Positions 1 through 8,110 of a stretch of 35,018 nt of DNA are shown piece by piece. The stretch's first letter is position 1; every line of letters starts with the position of its first letter. Source of the DNA: CAZWKX01 sp964614095 (GTDB lineage: Bacteria > Actinomycetota > Acidimicrobiia > Spongiisociales > UBA11373); contig CAZTJO010000021.1 in assembly GCA_964614095.1 (NCBI GenBank), forward strand, positions 1 through 35,018. Direction: 5' to 3'. Below the pieces are notes generated by a model. The model worked only from the letters and a program-made list of their open reading frames with translations. It was not told where the DNA came from and did not search any database. Position numbers and translations under genes: made by a program.

Positions 1-188
1 GCATCGATCGGCTCAGGGTGGCGCTGCCTCAGGTGGAGGTTCTGGGGCCGTAGGGTCGCGATGCCGGTGGCGGGACGGCAGCACGGCGGCCGGCCTGCTC
101 TCGGGTGGAGGTCTGCTCTATTCCCTGGCACCGTTCTTGCTGCGGAGGGGGAGCGGTCTGCACCACTGTGGGCGCGGGGAGACAGTCA
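1..188. other. Left edge, no supported gene
   Basis: GC-rich sequence before the first credible start. Short overlapping open frames occur on both strands but none has a ribosome site or recognisable domain. The last bases hold the GGGGAGA ribosome site of the gene at 189. I see no clear promoter. Confidence 0.5.
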
Positions 189-575
189 ATGGAATCTGTC
201 GAGACGTCATGTGCACGTTTCACGTTGCGCGACGATGGCATTCTCACGATGGAACGGCTGCCCGATGCCGAGTTCACGGCGGACTTGATTCCAGATCAGA
301 TCGCCGCAGTACATCGACTGATTGGTGAGAAACGACACCCGGTGCTCGTCGACCCCAGAAAGAGGCCGACGGCTGATCCCGGCGTGTGGGCACTGTGGCT
401 TCCTGAGACGCTCAAGATGGCCTCCGGCTGCGCAGTCCTTCACGATGAAGGACGCGGCGGGCCCCTTCCGCCGTTTGCGCGGGTGCTCGACACCATGCTT
501 TGCCTGATGAAGGTGTTTCCCGCTGAGGCGGAAGCGATCGAGTGGCTCTTGGGCTTTGTGCAGCCTTCCGATTGA
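189..575 (+). CDS. Small STAS/SpoIIAA-like protein (DUF7793-like)
   Basis: A 128-residue soluble protein of unknown function. The pattern of a short N-terminal strand (ARFTLRDDGILTMERL), a helix, a central HPVLVDPRK strand and a C-terminal EAIEWLLGF helix resembles the small STAS-like proteins of Actinomycetota, where VLVD and a final 'A-x-WL' are typical. That family is often placed near sigma-factor or light-response regulators, but no such partner is visible here. The ATG at 189 was chosen because GGGGAGA lies just upstream; longer starts from 105 lack a ribosome site. It converges on the gene ending at 658 and is probably monocistronic. Family assignment is by pattern only. Confidence 0.6.
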   Translation: MESVETSCARFTLRDDGILTMERLPDAEFTADLIPDQIAAVHRLIGEKRHPVLVDPRKRPTADPGVWALWLPETLKMASGCAVLHDEGRGGPLPPFARVLDTMLCLMKVFPAEAEAIEWLLGFVQPSD

Positions 576-657
576 TCCGTCGGCGACGGCGCCACCGACC
601 AGGGCCGGCCGCAGGCCTGACGGCAGGCAGGAGCATTGAGCAATGGGGGGGGTGCTG

Positions 658-1398
658 CTAGGCGCCTGGAGACTTCGCCTTCTTGCGGCGCCTCCACTTG
701 AGCGCCGGCTCTGCGCTGTTGGTTTCCCAGTGATCGTCGTTCTTGTAGGCCCAGAACTCGAAAGGATTGTCGTAGTAGGCGGCGGTCTCCACCAGCCGGC
801 CCAGCTTGGTCTTCTCAGCCCGGCGGCGCGGGGATAGGACCCAGTAGACGGTGGCTACGAGAAGGCCGACGACCGCCCAGATCAAGTAGCCGAGCGGGTA
901 GAAGGGACCAAACCAACGCTGCTGCCACACGTGCAAGCCTTCATGCTTCTCGATGAGACTCCGCCGGTTCTCCAGCGGCTCGTCCCTGCCCAGGCCGGCG
1001 TTGCTGATAACACAGCCCTGGGTGTTAGCGAAGCCCCGCTTCAGGGCGAACCCGCCCCGGAACACGTGCCGGTCTTTCCGCCTGCTGAATTCGGGATGGT
1101 ATTCCGAGTCACGCCAGAACAGGTTGACGAGGTTGAGGATGTTGCCGAGGGTGGTGGTGATCAGGGCCCAGGACGAGTCGGCGGCAAAGGCCAGGCAGCC
1201 GGGCGCCGATCTCCACTTGTAGGTCTGGCGGAAACCGCCGAAGAGGCCGTTGATCCCCGCCGACACCGCCAGGGCGATGGTGGTGATCGTGTCGCCGATG
1301 TTCAGTGCTTCGAGCCCCAGCCCGGTGAGGTAACCGATGGCCGAACCTGCAGCCGTCGTCAACACGGTTTCGATTGCCTGTACCACCCGCGGCGGCAT
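658..1398 (-). CDS. Membrane protein with HEGLH (HExxH) motif
   Basis: A 246-residue protein I cannot name. The N-terminal third is hydrophobic and glycine-rich (about residues 10-58) and is followed by a DSSWALITTTLGNILNLVN stretch. Residues 152-156 are H-E-G-L-H, the zinc-metallopeptidase HExxH pattern, followed by VWQQRWFGPFYPLGY, which then runs into a second membrane segment (about 168-187). A later Glu in NPFEFWAY (about 214) could be a third metal ligand. The C-terminus is strongly basic (WRRRKKAK). The ATG at 1398 has GGGAGG at good spacing; the TTG at 1407 would abut that site. Whether it is a peptidase is inference; the fold is not established. Confidence 0.65.
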   Translation of the reverse strand: MPPRVVQAIETVLTTAAGSAIGYLTGLGLEALNIGDTITTIALAVSAGINGLFGGFRQTYKWRSAPGCLAFAADSSWALITTTLGNILNLVNLFWRDSEYHPEFSRRKDRHVFRGGFALKRGFANTQGCVISNAGLGRDEPLENRRSLIEKHEGLHVWQQRWFGPFYPLGYLIWAVVGLLVATVYWVLSPRRRAEKTKLGRLVETAAYYDNPFEFWAYKNDDHWETNSAEPALKWRRRKKAKSPGA

Positions 1399-1510
1399 GA
1401 GCCACAACCTCCCTATCGCCGGGAATCCACTGCCGTGTGCAATCTAGGCGAGCGGGTGGGCAGCTTGCCGGGCCCGTGGATCAGTGTGGCGCCGGGCTCG
1501 AGCCGGTTGC

Positions 1511-2308
1511 CTAGTGGAAGGGGGGAGCGGGTGGGGGGCTTTGATCCTGCTTTTCTGCACGTCCGCTGTACAGCGGACGCAGCAGCATGACACCCGATCG
1601 GGTCACGCGCCAGGCCACGAGGGTGAGAATCACTGCAGCCAGCGAGAACAAGCTGACCACGACAAAGGTCCGGACGGAGTCGGTGAGCGTTCCTACCAGA
1701 GTATCGACGGACGCTTCGATACCGGACAGATCGAGCAGCTCTACGTCGGGTGCCACTTCGCCCTCTTCCCTGCCGCCATCGGGCATAAACAGGTGACCGT
1801 CGGTACGGCTGATGAGGCCGTCCTCGTCCTCCACCTCCAGCTTGATGCGGTAGTCGCCGGGCGAGTCGTACTCGTGCTGCAGGTAGGGGCCACCGGCCAC
1901 GGTTCCGTCACCCAGATCCCAGTTCCAGCGGACGATTGCGGTGTCACCTTCCGCGGAGTTGTCTTCGAACCGGGCGGTGTACACCGGCTGGCTTGCCCCG
2001 GCCTCGCCGCCGCCTTCGGGTTCGCCGTCCCCTTCGCCCTGGATTTGCACTGATTCCTCAATACGCGCCTCGGCAACCCAGTTGAAGCCGGCGGCGGGCC
2101 CGGCGGGCTCGTCCTCCTCTTCCACCACGGGCTCCTCCGCATCTTGGGGGAACCAGCGGTCGTGGGCGGCGATCGGATCACGCAGAACGGGGAACAGGGT
2201 GAAGATCACCACCAAAAAGACCGTCATTCCGATGAGGACCAGAACGGTGCCGGTGATGCGAGCATATGGGTCGTCGGCCCGAAAGCGCGCCCGCAACGAA
2301 TCGAACAT
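1511..2308 (-). CDS. Membrane-anchored PKD-domain protein
   Basis: A 265-residue protein with a membrane segment near the N-terminus (GTVLVLIGMTVFLVVIFTLF), an acidic Pro/Glu-rich spacer, and a PKD-type beta-sandwich marked by WDLGDGT and HEYDSPGDYRIKLEV. A second membrane helix near the C-terminus (FVVVSLFSLAAVILTLVAW) is followed by a short basic tail. PKD domains are extracellular beta-sandwich modules, so the central part should lie outside the membrane. ATG at 2308 has AGGAA about 8 nt upstream; longer starts to 2356 have no such site. A perfect 20-bp palindrome lies inside the 3' end of the gene (1560-1579). Function unknown. Confidence 0.7.
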   Translation of the reverse strand: MFDSLRARFRADDPYARITGTVLVLIGMTVFLVVIFTLFPVLRDPIAAHDRWFPQDAEEPVVEEEDEPAGPAAGFNWVAEARIEESVQIQGEGDGEPEGGGEAGASQPVYTARFEDNSAEGDTAIVRWNWDLGDGTVAGGPYLQHEYDSPGDYRIKLEVEDEDGLISRTDGHLFMPDGGREEGEVAPDVELLDLSGIEASVDTLVGTLTDSVRTFVVVSLFSLAAVILTLVAWRVTRSGVMLLRPLYSGRAEKQDQSPPPAPPFH

Positions 2309-2428
2309 GGTTCGTTTCCTTTCGCAGGTGGGCGCCATTTGTGAGCGCTGTCTCATTGGTCGTCGGCCCGTGTCTGCGCTCCTTGAGGTGGATTCCAGTC
2401 TCTGGGCAGGATGAAATCAACTCTGGGG

Positions 2429-2462
2429 TGGCACAGAGGCGGCCTGGGATGCCTCTGTGCCA
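2429..2462. repeat. Perfect 12-bp inverted repeat, 10-nt loop
   Basis: TGGCACAGAGGC (2429-2440) and GCCTCTGTGCCA (2451-2462) are exact reverse complements around a 10-base loop. It lies between the DUF4349 lipoprotein gene and the PKD gene, both on the minus strand. No T-run follows on either strand, so it is either a U-tract-less terminator or an operator. The rest of 2309-2598 holds no gene that I can support. Confidence 0.6.
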
Positions 2463-2538
2463 CCTGGTGTTGGCGGAAGAGGCGGGCCTTTTCGTCGCGG
2501 AAACCGCCTGCGGCGAGGTACAGAAGCAGGCAAGGAGA

Positions 2539-2563
2539 GGGGCCGGTCCCGTGAACCGGCCCC
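2539..2563 (-). terminator. Probable terminator of DUF4349 lipoprotein gene
   Basis: GGGGCCGGT and ACCGGCCCC pair perfectly (9 bp) around a 7-base loop, about 36 nt after the stop codon of the gene ending at 2599. On the minus strand the hairpin is followed by TCTCCTTGCCTGCTTC, which is pyrimidine-rich but has no true T-tract. Confidence 0.55.
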
Positions 2564-2598
2564 CTCCGATCATCAGACGAGGTGTAGCGCCCCGCCGT

Positions 2599-3585
2599 CT
2601 ATTTGTTCTTCTTGGTATCCGGCGTGGGGACCAATGGCTCCGGTTGCTCCGGCGTTTCGTCGTCCTGGCGCTTCTCGACTCGGCGTCGTCTCGACCTCAG
2701 CACGAGCCACACCGCCAGCGCCACTGCCGCCACGGCGAGAAATGGGGCCAGCGCCGACAAGGTGACCAGAATCACGCCAAACGCTTCAATCAGAGCATTG
2801 CGGGAGTTGGTCAATATCTGCGAGAGCTTCCCCGGCTCCGGCTCGGGTTCGGGTTCGACCTCGTCGGCGGGTCTCTCTGTGATCGACACGGTGATGGTGG
2901 AGAAGGAGGTCCGATCCTCCAGGTATTGCAGGTGTCCAGTGATTCGTTCGATATCGAGCTGGACCTGCTGCAACTCTTGATGCACCTGCAACGCCTCGCC
3001 TACGGTGGTCGCCTCATCGAGCAGTCCCAGGTAGAACTCCTCCATGGCCTCGGTGTGGCGCAGCTGCGCTTCCCAATCGCTGTATTCCTGGGTGACGTCC
3101 TGGCTGGTGACGTCGAGCGAGATACGTTCGCCGATACCTTCCAGATCGTCGAGTGCGGCGTCGAAGCTGCCCACCGGCACTCGGATGGACACCGTGCCCT
3201 CGGAGTACTGCTCCTCGGTCTCGGTTTCCACGACGCTGAGGGATGCGTTGCTCATGTAACCGCCGTTGTCATTGGCAATCACCTGGAGGCGATTCCATGC
3301 AGCATCAAAGGCACCGACCTCCACCCGCATGGATAGAAAGGCCTCACGGATGATCTTGAGATCAACCGGGATGGCACTGGTCACGTTGCCGACGGAGGCC
3401 TCAAAAGCCCCGGCGTCGTCGTCGCCCTCTCCCGGAGCTTCTTCAGGCGGTGGTGCGATCGCGGCGTCGTACGAGAGTATCTCCTGTTCGGAGCCCGACA
3501 CGGCTGAGGTGTCATCATCGCCGCACCCGGCCACAAGCAGGGCAACGACGCTGAGCGCTAGGAGGACATTCTGGATACGTTTCAT
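2599..3585 (-). CDS. DUF4349 domain lipoprotein
   Basis: A 328-residue predicted lipoprotein. A lipoprotein signal (residues 1-20) ends in LVAGC with Cys21 as lipidation site and is followed by an acidic spacer. The body (about 80-260) has the DUF4349 pattern: paired strands around GGYMSNASLS and VSIRVPVGSFDAAL, then a helical heptad-like stretch (LRHTEAMEEFYLGLLDEA to LQQVQLDIERITGHLQYLEDR) likely to form a coiled coil. A membrane helix (about 270-297) and a basic, Pro-rich tail close the protein, so it would be tethered at both ends. The ATG at 3585 is preferred over the adjacent TTG because of its spacing to AAGGGGG. Role unknown. Confidence 0.8.
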   Translation of the reverse strand: MKRIQNVLLALSVVALLVAGCGDDDTSAVSGSEQEILSYDAAIAPPPEEAPGEGDDDAGAFEASVGNVTSAIPVDLKIIREAFLSMRVEVGAFDAAWNRLQVIANDNGGYMSNASLSVVETETEEQYSEGTVSIRVPVGSFDAALDDLEGIGERISLDVTSQDVTQEYSDWEAQLRHTEAMEEFYLGLLDEATTVGEALQVHQELQQVQLDIERITGHLQYLEDRTSFSTITVSITERPADEVEPEPEPEPGKLSQILTNSRNALIEAFGVILVTLSALAPFLAVAAVALAVWLVLRSRRRRVEKRQDDETPEQPEPLVPTPDTKKNK

Positions 3586-3640
3586 CAAGCCCCCTTGAGG
3601 GTTCTTGAGTAAGGACGCTAATACCCGATCGAAGGGTTCC

Positions 3641-3664
3641 CTCCGCCACCGGCCGGCCGCGGAG
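3641..3664 (-). terminator. Hairpin just after sufU
   Basis: CTCCGC (3641-3646) pairs with GCGGAG (3659-3664), enclosing a self-complementary GGCCGGCC. It begins 2 nt after the sufU stop on the minus strand. No T-tract follows, so terminator function is tentative. Confidence 0.35.
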
Positions 3665-3666
3665 CC

Positions 3667-4119
3667 CTACTGGGGTGCAAGACCGTCCAGCGCTTCGGCC
3701 AGTGTCACCCAGGGCAAGTCGGCGCACTTGATGCGCACCGGGAAACGGCGCACGCCCTGCAGGGCCTCCAGGTCTCCCAGGACGGCTCCCGGCCGCTCGG
3801 GATCGATGCCGGCGTCGCCCTCCTCGATCTCCAGCATCACCTTGAAGCGGTGGGCCAGCTCCCGAATCTCACCGATGGACTTGCCCACCACCGCCTCGGC
3901 CATCATCGAGGCCGAGGCCTGGCTGATGGAGCATCCCTTGCCGATGATGCGGATGTCGCCGACGACGTCGCCGTCAACGGCCACGTCGAGGCTGATCTCA
4001 TCGCCACAAAGGGGATTGTCTCCCTCGGCATGAGCGTCGGGGTGTTCGAGTCGTCCCGAATGCCTGGGGTTGCGGTAGTGGTCCAGAATGACCTGGCGGT
4101 ACATTTCCTCAAGCGACAC
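3667..4119 (-). CDS. sufU: SufU-type Fe-S cluster sulfurtransferase/scaffold
   Basis: A 150-residue SufU homologue. In this family a zinc-bound cysteine accepts sulfur from SufS and passes it on for Fe-S assembly. The ligand set is visible: Cys38 and Asp40 in NPLCGDE, Cys63 in GKGCSIS and Cys132 in IKCADLPW. The GTG at 4119 has GGAGG 7 nt upstream and overlaps the end of sufS by 11 nt, implying translational coupling; the longer open frame upstream is only the sufS antisense-frame extension. It is the last gene of sufC-sufS-sufU. Confidence 0.93.
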   Translation of the reverse strand: MSLEEMYRQVILDHYRNPRHSGRLEHPDAHAEGDNPLCGDEISLDVAVDGDVVGDIRIIGKGCSISQASASMMAEAVVGKSIGEIRELAHRFKVMLEIEEGDAGIDPERPGAVLGDLEALQGVRRFPVRIKCADLPWVTLAEALDGLAPQ

Positions 4120-5338
4120 CAAACAACCTCCGGGCCTCCTGGAGGGCATCGACGAGAGTATCGACCTCCTCGCGGATGTTGTAGATGTAGAAGGATGCCC
4201 GCGCCGTGGCCGGGATATCGAGGACACGATGGAGAGGCCGGGCGCAGTGGTGTCCGGCTCGTACCGCAATCCCGTGGTCGTCGAGGATCGTGGCCAGGTC
4301 GTGCGGGTGAATGTCGGCGAGGGTGAAGCTGATCACGCCGCCGCGCTGCTTCAGGTCGATGGGACCGTAGACGGTGAGGTCGGGGATCTCGGAGAGACGC
4401 TCGAGGGCGTAGCCGGCAACATCCATCTCGTGCTGGCGCACGGTCTCCATGCCGACGGCACTCAGGTAGTCGACGGCGGCGCCGAAGCCGATGGCCTCGG
4501 CGATGGGCGGAGTGCCCGCCTCGAACTTCTGGGGCACTTCGGCCCAGGTCGACTCATACAGATGGACATCGCGGATCATCTCGCCGCCGCCTTCGGCAGG
4601 CTCCATCTCCTCGAGGCGCTCGGGGCGACCCCAGAGGGCGCCGACGCCGGTGGGGCCGAGCATCTTGTGGGCTCCAAAGGCCAGGAAATCGATGTCCATC
4701 TTCTGCACGTCGGTGGGGATGTGGGGAACGCGCTGGGCGGCGTCAACGACGACCAGCGCGCCCACGGTGCGGGCCGCGGCTGCCACCTCGGTCACGGGGC
4801 CGATGGTCCCGAGCACGTTCGACATCCCGGAGATGGCGACGATCTTCACCCGCTCGTCGAGCACTTCGTCCAGCCGGGAGGTATCGACGAGGTACCCATC
4901 GGTGAAGGGGAGATAGACCAGCTCGGCGCCGGTGTGTCTGGTGACGAGCTGCCAGGGCACCATGTTGGCGTGGTGCTCCATCGAGGTGAGGAGGATACGA
5001 TCGCCCTCGCCGAGCCGGTACAGCGCCCAGCCGTAGGCGATGGTGTTGATGCCGTTGGTGGTGCCCCGGGTGAACACCACCTCACCCGGCGAAGCGGCAT
5101 TGATGAACTTGGCGATCTTCGCCCGGGCGCCCTCGTACAAGTCGGTGGCCTCCACGGCGAGAGAGTGGCCACCTCGGTGCACGTTGGAGTTGTGCTGCCG
5201 ATAGAAGGTGTCCATGGCATCGAGCACCTGCACCGGCTTCTGCGTTGTGGCCGCCGAATCCAGGTAGATGAGAGGTTTCCCGTTCACCTTGCGGGCCAGC
5301 ACCGGGAAGTCGCTCCTGAGGCGGGAGAGATCGGTCAT
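4109..5338 (-). CDS. sufS: Cysteine desulfurase SufS
   Basis: A 409-residue group II cysteine desulfurase, PLP-dependent, which takes sulfur from L-cysteine as an enzyme persulfide. Visible features are HH (122-123), the cofactor-binding VVVDAAQ (Asp199), the Schiff-base lysine in GAHKMLGPTG (Lys225) and the catalytic cysteine in RAGHHCARPLH (Cys365). The start ATG overlaps the sufC stop as ATGA (5335-5338), and its end overlaps sufU, so the three genes form one translationally coupled unit. Length and motifs are normal for the family. Confidence 0.96.
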   Translation of the reverse strand: MTDLSRLRSDFPVLARKVNGKPLIYLDSAATTQKPVQVLDAMDTFYRQHNSNVHRGGHSLAVEATDLYEGARAKIAKFINAASPGEVVFTRGTTNGINTIAYGWALYRLGEGDRILLTSMEHHANMVPWQLVTRHTGAELVYLPFTDGYLVDTSRLDEVLDERVKIVAISGMSNVLGTIGPVTEVAAAARTVGALVVVDAAQRVPHIPTDVQKMDIDFLAFGAHKMLGPTGVGALWGRPERLEEMEPAEGGGEMIRDVHLYESTWAEVPQKFEAGTPPIAEAIGFGAAVDYLSAVGMETVRQHEMDVAGYALERLSEIPDLTVYGPIDLKQRGGVISFTLADIHPHDLATILDDHGIAVRAGHHCARPLHRVLDIPATARASFYIYNIREEVDTLVDALQEARRLFGVA

Positions 5339-6090
5339 GCCACCGGCTCCGGGCGGAAGGCCTCGTAGCCCTCGGCCTCGATGCGCCTGGCCAAAGAAGC
5401 ATCGCCGCTCTCCACAACCCGGCCGTCGACAAAAACGTGCACCACGTCGGGGGTGATGTAGTCCAGCATGCGCTGGTAGTGGGTGATGATGAGGAATCCC
5501 CGGTCCGGCCCGGCCAGCTTCTGTACTCCCTCGGCCACGATGCGGAGAGCATCGATATCGAGGCCGGAATCGGTCTCATCGAGAACGGCCAGCTCGGGCT
5601 GGAGCACTGCCATCTGAAGGATCTCGTTCCGCTTGCGCTCACCGCCGGAGAAGCCTTCGTTGAGATAACGATCGGCGAACGAGGCATCCATGCCCAGCTC
5701 CTCCATGGTGTCGCGCACCTTGAGGCGCAGCTCGAGCAGCGTGTAGTCGATGCCGGTGCGGTTGGAGAGGGCGGCCCTGAGGAAGTTCACCACCGAGACG
5801 CCGGGTATCTCCTCGGGATACTGGAAGGCGAGGAACATGCCGGCCCGCCCCCGCTGGTCCGGGGTCATCCCGGCCATGTCCTCACCGTTCAGGAGCAGGT
5901 GGCCTGCGGTCACCCTGTAGTCGGGGTGACCCATCAGCACATTGGCCAACGTCGATTTGCCGGACCCGTTGGGGCCCATGAGGGCATGAACCTCGCCTCG
6001 ATCGACGGCGAGGGATACCCCTTTCAGGATCTCGGTACCTTCTACCGACGCGTACAAATCGTCGATGACCAGCAGGGGATGGTCGCTCAT
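5335..6090 (-). CDS. sufC: Fe-S assembly ATPase SufC
   Basis: A 251-residue cytosolic ABC ATPase. Walker A is GPNGSGKST (39-47), the signature is SGGERKRNE and Walker B with its switch is LAVLDETDSGLD. SufC normally forms a complex with SufB and SufD, the scaffold proteins. Here neither is encoded next to it: upstream lies a Met-rich lipoprotein gene 43 nt away and downstream come sufS and sufU. SufB/SufD must be elsewhere if the system is complete. Confidence 0.95.
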   Translation of the reverse strand: MSDHPLLVIDDLYASVEGTEILKGVSLAVDRGEVHALMGPNGSGKSTLANVLMGHPDYRVTAGHLLLNGEDMAGMTPDQRGRAGMFLAFQYPEEIPGVSVVNFLRAALSNRTGIDYTLLELRLKVRDTMEELGMDASFADRYLNEGFSGGERKRNEILQMAVLQPELAVLDETDSGLDIDALRIVAEGVQKLAGPDRGFLIITHYQRMLDYITPDVVHVFVDGRVVESGDASLARRIEAEGYEAFRPEPVA

Positions 6091-6133
6091 CGAGTGGAGG
6101 ATATTCGGTCGGTGGCCGCTACCGCAATGGTGG

Positions 6134-7120
6134 TCAGCCGGCCAGTTCCAAGTACTGCGTCATGTCGATGCTGGCGGTCATGTCCATGTCGCCGGCGTCG
6201 GGGACGTTCGACATGGTGATCTCCATCTCCATGGGCATGTCGTAGAAGAGGCGGAGCACGGTGCCGGTCTCGAGATCGAACCACGTCGTCATGAACAGAG
6301 TGCTCTCCTGCATCACCACGATCATGTCGATGTTGTACTGCCCCATCATCTGCACCAGCGCTTCCATCTCTGCCGGATCCTGGCCGGAGAGAGCGACGCC
6401 CTCGACGGCCATGTCCATGAGCTGGTCCCAACCCAGCGTCATCCGGCCGGTCGTGATCCGGCTCTCGATGCGCATCACGGTGCGGTCGTCGATCTCCCCC
6501 GCGGCGACGATCTCGTGCCGCCCATGCTGCGAGATCTCCATCCCGAACACGGAATTCGAGATATCCGTGGTCCACACGCTCCCGACGGCCACGGCATAGT
6601 CGGGGAGCTGAGGGCCGACGGGCTGGCTGCTCATGGCGTTGCCGCCACCAAACATCGAATCGCTGAATAGACCGACGGGAACGGTTTGGCCCCCGACCGA
6701 TGTTTCGAGCACCGTGCCCTGGGCATCGACCAGGAAACTCATGGGCACCTCCAGGTCGCCGGATACCTCCTCAATCGGGAGGTATTCGGTGGTGCCCATC
6801 ATCTCCATGGTGGTCTCGCCGTCGAGCACCTCGGTGTAGATGACTACCTCCACGGTGTCGGGTGTGGGGCCCTCGGAGTGCGAGTAGGTGATGCGTTCCG
6901 TGGCCGTCATTGCCATGTCGACGTCGGCGGCGATGCCGGCCTGTGACATGACCATGTCCATGGTCATCTCGATGTCGGCGTCGTACACGAACACGTCGCC
7001 GGGCAGGAAGCCGTAGCGCAGCATCGTTCCGCCCTCCATCGGGCCGGTGGAGGAGGCCTCACCGCAGGCGGCGGCAAGGAGAACAAAGACGGCCAGGGCG
7101 AGGAGTGAGCGCGTATTCAT
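6134..7120 (-). CDS. Methionine-rich lipoprotein, unknown function
   Basis: A 328-residue predicted lipoprotein with a signal ending LAAAC (Cys19). I do not recognise the domain. About 33 of 328 residues are methionine (10 percent), often alternating with acidic residues: MTMDMVMSQ, DVDMAMT, MEMMGT, MPMEMEITMS and DMDMTASIDM. The alternation suits beta strands with Met on one face. Met-rich, exported proteins can bind Cu(I) or act as oxidation sinks, but the clusters here are not the usual MxxM repeats, so this is only an idea. The gene lies 43 nt before sufC on the same strand and could be co-transcribed with suf. Confidence 0.7.
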   Translation of the reverse strand: MNTRSLLALAVFVLLAAACGEASSTGPMEGGTMLRYGFLPGDVFVYDADIEMTMDMVMSQAGIAADVDMAMTATERITYSHSEGPTPDTVEVVIYTEVLDGETTMEMMGTTEYLPIEEVSGDLEVPMSFLVDAQGTVLETSVGGQTVPVGLFSDSMFGGGNAMSSQPVGPQLPDYAVAVGSVWTTDISNSVFGMEISQHGRHEIVAAGEIDDRTVMRIESRITTGRMTLGWDQLMDMAVEGVALSGQDPAEMEALVQMMGQYNIDMIVVMQESTLFMTTWFDLETGTVLRLFYDMPMEMEITMSNVPDAGDMDMTASIDMTQYLELAG

Positions 7121-7166
7121 GGCTAGGCCCGATATCGGCGGGTCTTACGCCGGATTCAATAGGCAC

Positions 7167-8099
7167 TTAGGGATTCAGGGTGGTGAACAGCTCCTCGAGC
7201 AGCCGGAAATCGAGTTGGCCCATGTGCTGCAGGTAGAAGAGCTGCACGCCGGCGGCGGCGAGCCGTTCGAGTATGTCCCGGGCCTGGGGACCGGCTCCGA
7301 CCGGCAAACCGTGGTTCGCCAGCTGTTCCACGATGACATCGCCGGAGCGGCCGAAGGGGTCGGAGGCTGCCGTTGCCTCCACATTACGGCGGAAGGCCGC
7401 TTCGTCGGGCCCGGTGATGGCGGGCCCCATCAAGGAGATGAGCAGTGACTCGGGATCGCGTCCGGCCTCTTCAGCAGCCTGCCGGGCCTTCTCGACCCGG
7501 GCCGGTATGCCGCCGGCTGGAACAAAGGTGATGTTGTACTCGTCGGCAAGGCGGCCGGCCAGCCGGGGAGTGCGGACGGCTCCGGAGCCACCCACAACGA
7601 TAGGAAGGCGGCCGGTCGGTGCCGGGCGTGCGGGGCCCTGTGCCGAGTAGTAAGTGCCGGAGAAGCCGGTCTTTTCCTTGCCAAAGACGGCTCGCAGGTA
7701 GATAAGGGTCTCTTCGAGGCGCAGGAAGCGCTCTTGCCACGGGGGGAAGGGCAGTCCATAGGCAGTGTGCTCGTGCTCCATCCAGCCGGTGCCGAGGCCC
7801 AGCCTGAGGCGGCCTCCCGACATCTCGTCGATGGTGGCGGCGTTCTTCGCCATGACCGCCGGATGGCGGAAGGTGATGGGGCTCACCAGCACGCACAGCT
7901 CGATGCGCTCGGTGTCGCGGGCCAGCCCGGCCAGTGTTGCCAGAGCGTCGGTGGCGTGAGGCGCGTCGAGGCCCATGAACCCGTAATGGTCGGAGCGGGC
8001 GAATACGTCGAGGCCGATGGATTCGGCGAAGCGGGCCGCCCGCAGCAGCTCGTCGTAGGTCATGCCCAGCTGGGGCTCCGTCATCAGGCCAAAACGCAT
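7167..8099 (-). CDS. LLM-class F420-dependent oxidoreductase
   Basis: A 310-residue luciferase-like monooxygenase-family TIM-barrel protein, probably using coenzyme F420 as in most actinobacterial members. Typical elements are the N-terminal MRFGLMTEP strand, EMSGGRLRLGLGTGW, the substrate-loop GLPFPPWQERFLRLEE and LPIVVGGSG. The substrate is unknown. The ATG at 8099 has AGGAAGGAG upstream; the longer open frame to 8333 lies inside the neighbouring gene. The MBL hydrolase gene ends 11 nt upstream, so the two are probably one transcript. Confidence 0.85.
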   Translation of the reverse strand: MRFGLMTEPQLGMTYDELLRAARFAESIGLDVFARSDHYGFMGLDAPHATDALATLAGLARDTERIELCVLVSPITFRHPAVMAKNAATIDEMSGGRLRLGLGTGWMEHEHTAYGLPFPPWQERFLRLEETLIYLRAVFGKEKTGFSGTYYSAQGPARPAPTGRLPIVVGGSGAVRTPRLAGRLADEYNITFVPAGGIPARVEKARQAAEEAGRDPESLLISLMGPAITGPDEAAFRRNVEATAASDPFGRSGDVIVEQLANHGLPVGAGPQARDILERLAAAGVQLFYLQHMGQLDFRLLEELFTTLNP

Positions 8100-8110
8100 G
8101 GGGCTCCTTC

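Noticed and set aside
2266..3336. Long plus-strand frame of 356 codons
   Set aside because: It lies antisense to the DUF4349 lipoprotein gene, which has a lipobox, family motifs and a ribosome site.
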